From assembly GCA_049305865.1 (NCBI GenBank), contig JBAQPP010000041.1, positions 12,670 to 76,669 of the forward strand: 64,000 bases of DNA, read 5' to 3'. This DNA is from UBA6263 sp049305865. GTDB lineage: Bacteria > Patescibacteriota > Gracilibacteria > Absconditabacterales > Absconditicoccaceae. This document shows, in pieces, positions 63,174 through 64,000 of the stretch (position 1 is the stretch's first letter; the number at the start of each line of letters is the position of its first letter). A program made the position numbers and the translations under genes. The notes under the pieces were generated by a model. It saw nothing but the letters and a program-made list of their open reading frames with translations, was not told the origin of the DNA and did not search any database.

Positions 63174-64000
63174 ATGTTAGATAAGTTACAATCAATTATA
63201 AAAAAATATGAAACTCTCAGAAATCAAATGATGGACGAAAATATAGTTTCTGACCAACAAAAAGTAGTAGCAATTTCAAGAGAAATGTCTTGACTAGAAA
63301 GGGCTTACAACCTTTCTATACAATACAAAGATTACAATAATCAATTACAAGAAGCAGAAGATATAATCAAAAATGAGTCTGATCCAGACATTATAGAAAT
63401 GGGTAGACAACAATTACAAGAAGCTAAGTTAAAATTGGAAGAATTAGATCAAAAGATAAAGGTAGCTCTCTTACCAAAAGATCCAATGGATGATAAAAAT
63501 ATATACCTAGAAATTAGACCAGCTGCATGATGAGATGAAGCGTGACTGTTTGGTGCAGAATTACTAAAAATGTATCTTTGATATGCTCAAAAAAAATGAC
63601 GAAAAGCTGAAATAGTAGAAGAACAAATGAGTGATATAGGATGAGTAAAATTGGTAATAGTTAAAATATCTTGAGAAAGTGTCTACTCTATAATGAAATT
63701 TGAAAGTTGAGTACATAGAGTACAAAGAATTCCCGAAACCGAATCTCAATGAAGAGTACATACATCTACAGTTACTGTTGCAATCATGCCTGAAGCACAA
63801 GATGTAGACATAAAAATAGATCCCAAAGACATCCAAATGGATACATATGCTGGGTCTTCTTCATGATGACAAAACGCTAATAAGAACCAAACTTGAGTTA
63901 GGATACAACATTTACCCACAGGATTAATAGTAGATATATGAGATAGTAAATCTCAAATGCACAACAAGGAAAAAGCTTTCTCAGTTTTAAAATCAAGATT
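63174..64000 (+). CDS. prfA: Peptide chain release factor 1, 3' end cut by window
   Basis: Recognises UAA and UAG in the ribosomal A site and releases the peptide. Visible part is 275 codons: helical domain 1 (LDKLQSIIKKYETL), the codon-recognition tripeptide position PET in HRVQRIPETESQGRVHTS (family norm PxT), and the catalytic loop GSSSGGQNANKNQTGVRIQHLPTG. The GGQ motif is at 63864-63872 and is coded TGA-TGA-CAA. RF1 alone suffices here because TGA is sense; RF2, which reads UGA, would compete with glycine insertion and is expected to be absent. The window ends before the last domain. Confidence 0.95.

Noticed and set aside
1..64000. Dozens of short frames ended by TGA on both strands
   Set aside because: They are pieces or out-of-phase shadows of genes that become continuous under code 25; only frames with code-25 stops and independent support were kept.

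Overview
The window is low-GC bacterial DNA in which in-frame TGA is read as glycine. Read with TGA as a stop, almost every gene is shattered; read with TGA = Gly and only TAA/TAG as stops, about 66 intact genes appear. TGA falls at invariant glycines: the first Gly of the RecA and DnaA P-loops, and both glycines of the GGQ motif of release factor 1. This is genetic code 25, known from Absconditabacteria (SR1) and Gracilibacteria of the Patescibacteria/CPR. A RuBisCO-AMP pathway cluster makes SR1/Absconditabacteria the likelier of the two, but that is inference. All CDS coordinates below use code 25.

Layout. 1-7.4 kb: purA (5' cut by the window edge), a coiled-coil protein, a GNAT acetyltransferase, a secreted 3D/peptidoglycan-binding protein, small membrane and LRR proteins, alanine racemase and a protein made of two similar halves. 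7.5-13.6 kb: ClpC-type AAA+ ATPase, DUF5680 protein, LexA-like repressor, four-helix-bundle protein, recA. 13.6-19.2 kb: envelope and cell-wall genes, namely an M23 peptidase with a His-rich head, a glycosyltransferase, and the divergent murL/murD pair that implies L-Glu addition followed by epimerisation. 19.3-25.7 kb: C-terminal processing protease, cysteine hydrolase, methyltransferase, dnaA, alpha/beta hydrolase, trpS. 25.9-28.6 kb: SLH-like surface protein and ruvB.

28.6-36.2 kb is a coherent envelope module: a cytochrome b5-like lipoprotein, sensor kinase and OmpR-type regulator, then a small membrane protein, a MacA-like adaptor, a MacB-type ATPase and permease, then a Met/Gly-rich exported protein. 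Each of the three transcription units is preceded by the same arrangement: TTAAGG-type direct repeats 11 bp apart, then 8 bp, then a TATAAT/TATAAG -10 box. This looks like an autoregulated regulon and is the most interesting system in the window.

36.2-45 kb: DUF5652 protein, metallophosphoesterase, tRNA-Arg(GCG), an inserted-coiled-coil methyltransferase, gatB carrying a REP-like element in its reading frame, a small Cys-rich protein, a thioredoxin-DsbD fusion and a lipoprotein. 45.2-51.1 kb: short pyruvate kinase, an unknown protein, ribose-1,5-bisphosphate isomerase, RuBisCO and AMP phosphorylase, which together convert AMP + phosphate to 3-phosphoglycerate, with pyruvate kinase further downstream in glycolysis. 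51.1-55 kb: HD-domain protein and an ABC-2 exporter. 55-64 kb: a 471-bp largely non-coding stretch, a lipoprotein, metG, dtd, DNA polymerase III delta', secG, a family-5 solute-binding protein, a site-2 protease and prfA (3' cut).

Start codons are usually preceded by A/T-rich sequence without a clear Shine-Dalgarno motif. Gene packing is tight, with several convergent pairs sharing a terminator or overlapping at their stop codons. A minority of genes use only GGN for glycine and may have a different history.
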